From NCBI RefSeq assembly GCF_020524495.1, contig NZ_JAIVLB010000004.1:1-64000 (forward strand): a stretch of 64,000 nt of DNA. Direction: 5' to 3'. Each line of letters starts with the position of its first letter. Within the stretch, counting starts at the first letter, position 1. The position numbers and the translations under genes were made by a program. This DNA is from Bacillus stratosphericus (lineage in GTDB: Bacteria > Bacillota > Bacilli > Bacillales > Bacillaceae). A model generated the notes under the pieces. The model had not been told where the DNA came from. It ran no database searches and saw only the letters and a list, made by a program, of their open reading frames with translations. Positions 62,976 through 64,000 of this stretch are shown piece after piece.

Positions 62976-63833
62976 TTATGCTTGGTTAGAAGAACCAAAT
63001 TCACGCATTTTGCCGATAACAGTTTCTTTAATTGCGTCACGAGCTGGTCCAAGATATTTACGTGGATCATACTCTTCTGTTTTTGCAGCAAGTGTGTCGC
63101 GAACTGCTTTCGCAGAAGCAATTTGGTTTTCAGTGTTTACATTAATTTTTGCTGTACCAAGTGATATTGCACGCTTAATGTCAGCAGTCGGGATACCTGT
63201 TCCGCCATGAAGAACAAGTGGAAGACCTGCTGATTTTCCAATTTCTTCCATTTCGGTGAAACCAAGGTTTGGTTCACCTTTGTATGGACCATGTACTGAA
63301 CCTAGAGCAGGTGCAAGGCAGTCAATGCCAGTACGTTCTACAAGCTCTTGACACTCTTTTGGATCAGCATAAATAACACCCTCAGCGATGACGTCATCTT
63401 CTTGTCCACCAACAGTTCCAAGCTCAGCTTCTACAGATACACCGTGGAAATGTGCAAGCTCAACTACTTTTGCAGTTGTTGCCACGTTCTCATCAAATGG
63501 ATGGTGAGAAGCATCGATCATGACAGAAGTAAATCCTGCATGAATCGCTTTTGCACAAGATTCAAAGCTTGAACCGTGATCTAAATGAATCGCAACAGGA
63601 ACTGTTACATTATATTCTTCGATTAACGCTTTAACCATTGCGACAACTGTTTTGAAGCCGCCCATATAGCGTCCTGCTCCTTCAGATACTCCTAAGATAA
63701 CTGGAGATTTCTCTTCTTCAGCAGCTTGTAAAATCGCTTGTGTGAATTCTAAATTATTTAAGTTAAACTGTCCAACAGCGTAACCTTTTTCCTTTGCATC
63801 TTTCAACATTTCTGTCATTGAAACTAAAGGCAT
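62976..63833 (-). CDS. fbaA: Class II fructose-bisphosphate aldolase
   Basis: A 285-residue zinc aldolase of glycolysis and gluconeogenesis. Catalytic and zinc residues are visible: HLDHGSS near 83, [13 protein letters not shown] near 132, GSVHGPYKG near 178 and LHGGTGIP near 208. A GGGAGG ribosome site lies upstream. It should follow spo0F, which would start beyond the right edge. Confidence 0.96.
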   Translation of the reverse strand: MPLVSMTEMLKDAKEKGYAVGQFNLNNLEFTQAILQAAEEEKSPVILGVSEGAGRYMGGFKTVVAMVKALIEEYNVTVPVAIHLDHGSSFESCAKAIHAGFTSVMIDASHHPFDENVATTAKVVELAHFHGVSVEAELGTVGGQEDDVIAEGVIYADPKECQELVERTGIDCLAPALGSVHGPYKGEPNLGFTEMEEIGKSAGLPLVLHGGTGIPTADIKRAISLGTAKINVNTENQIASAKAVRDTLAAKTEEYDPRKYLGPARDAIKETVIGKMREFGSSNQA

Positions 63834-63954
63834 GATGAAAAATCCTCCCTATGTAGCTAATTTGCTTACTAAAAAAAGCTCTCTACCCTAGCATGACCAG
63901 ATTTTCTCGCCATATGTAAACTTTCAAAGTCAGATCGCTTTCTTCTTCTTATCT

Positions 63955-63983
63955 AGAATACCAATTATTCGACAAATCGGCAA
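63955..63983 (-). promoter_or_regulatory. Predicted fbaA promoter with internal Spo0A box
   Basis: On the minus strand TTGCCG (63983-63978), a 17-base spacer and TATTCT (63960-63955). The spacer contains TTGTCGAA (63975-63968), an exact match to the Spo0A (0A) box consensus. A bound Spo0A between -35 and -10 would be expected to block initiation. Confidence 0.5.
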
Positions 63984-64000
63984 TAGAATGACTTGATTCA

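Overview
The window looks like a chromosomal segment from the Bacillus pumilus group (B. pumilus, B. safensis or B. altitudinis). It is low-GC, Bacillus-type Shine-Dalgarno sequences precede most genes, and TTG/GTG starts are common. Gene order follows the B. subtilis ywq-ywp-ywo-ywn-ywm-ywl-ywk-ywj sector: ugd, ywqB/ywqA, ywpJ, ywpF, mscL, fabZ, rap, flhO-flhP, mbl, spoIIID, bcrC, spoIIQ, ywnH, ywmD/ywmC, spoIID, murAA, the atp operon, upp, glyA, rpiB, ywlE, mntP, ywlC, spoIIR, prmC-prfA, racA, maeA, tdk, rpmE, rho, glpX, murAB, tal, fbaA. I saw no rRNA, tRNA, CRISPR array, phage or intact insertion sequence.

Layout. 1-1200: two head-to-head gene remnants (flavin reductase and acetolactate decarboxylase) fused at a deletion point. 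1200-9700: UDP-glucose dehydrogenase, a SWIM-zinc/SNF2-helicase pair, a decayed blue-light (LOV) receptor gene, a HAD phosphatase and an unexplained transcription unit. 9700-15400: MscL, FabZ, a Rap-type TPR regulator, basal-body rod proteins FlhO/FlhP, MreB-like Mbl and the sporulation regulator SpoIIID with a short upstream ORF. 15400-22200: BcrC, an efflux pump, a polar amino-acid ABC importer, SpoIIQ and an acetyltransferase. 22300-30300: an accessory block with a broken thioredoxin-like gene, a zinc-starvation (Zur) cluster in which two of three genes are broken, moaA-fdhD, a truncated oxalate/formate-type transporter and a large molybdopterin oxidoreductase. 30300-53400: almost entirely conserved minus-strand core genes (sporulation, wall precursor, ATP synthase, nucleotide, one-carbon and translation functions). 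53500-55070: racA, then probable remnants of a toxin/immunity locus where B. subtilis has ywkB. 55070-64000: malic enzyme, thymidine kinase, L31, Rho, fructose-bisphosphatase, MurAB, transaldolase and aldolase.

How the genes work together. Mbl, MurAA, MurAB and BcrC serve wall growth. SpoIIID, SpoIIQ, SpoIID, SpoIIR and RacA serve endospore formation. GlpX, Tal, FbaA and MaeA are central carbon enzymes. MoaA and FdhD would supply and sulfurate the molybdenum cofactor for the neighbouring FdhF/YdeP-type oxidoreductase.

The most striking feature is uneven decay. Seven or eight accessory loci carry frameshifts, stops or truncations, while roughly 45 core genes read cleanly, which argues for real gene loss rather than poor sequence. 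I found no convincing new multi-gene system. The best leads are the Zur cluster, the LOV relic, the ywqB-ywqA pair, the unexplained 8783-9180 transcription unit, and an exact Spo0A box inside the fbaA promoter.
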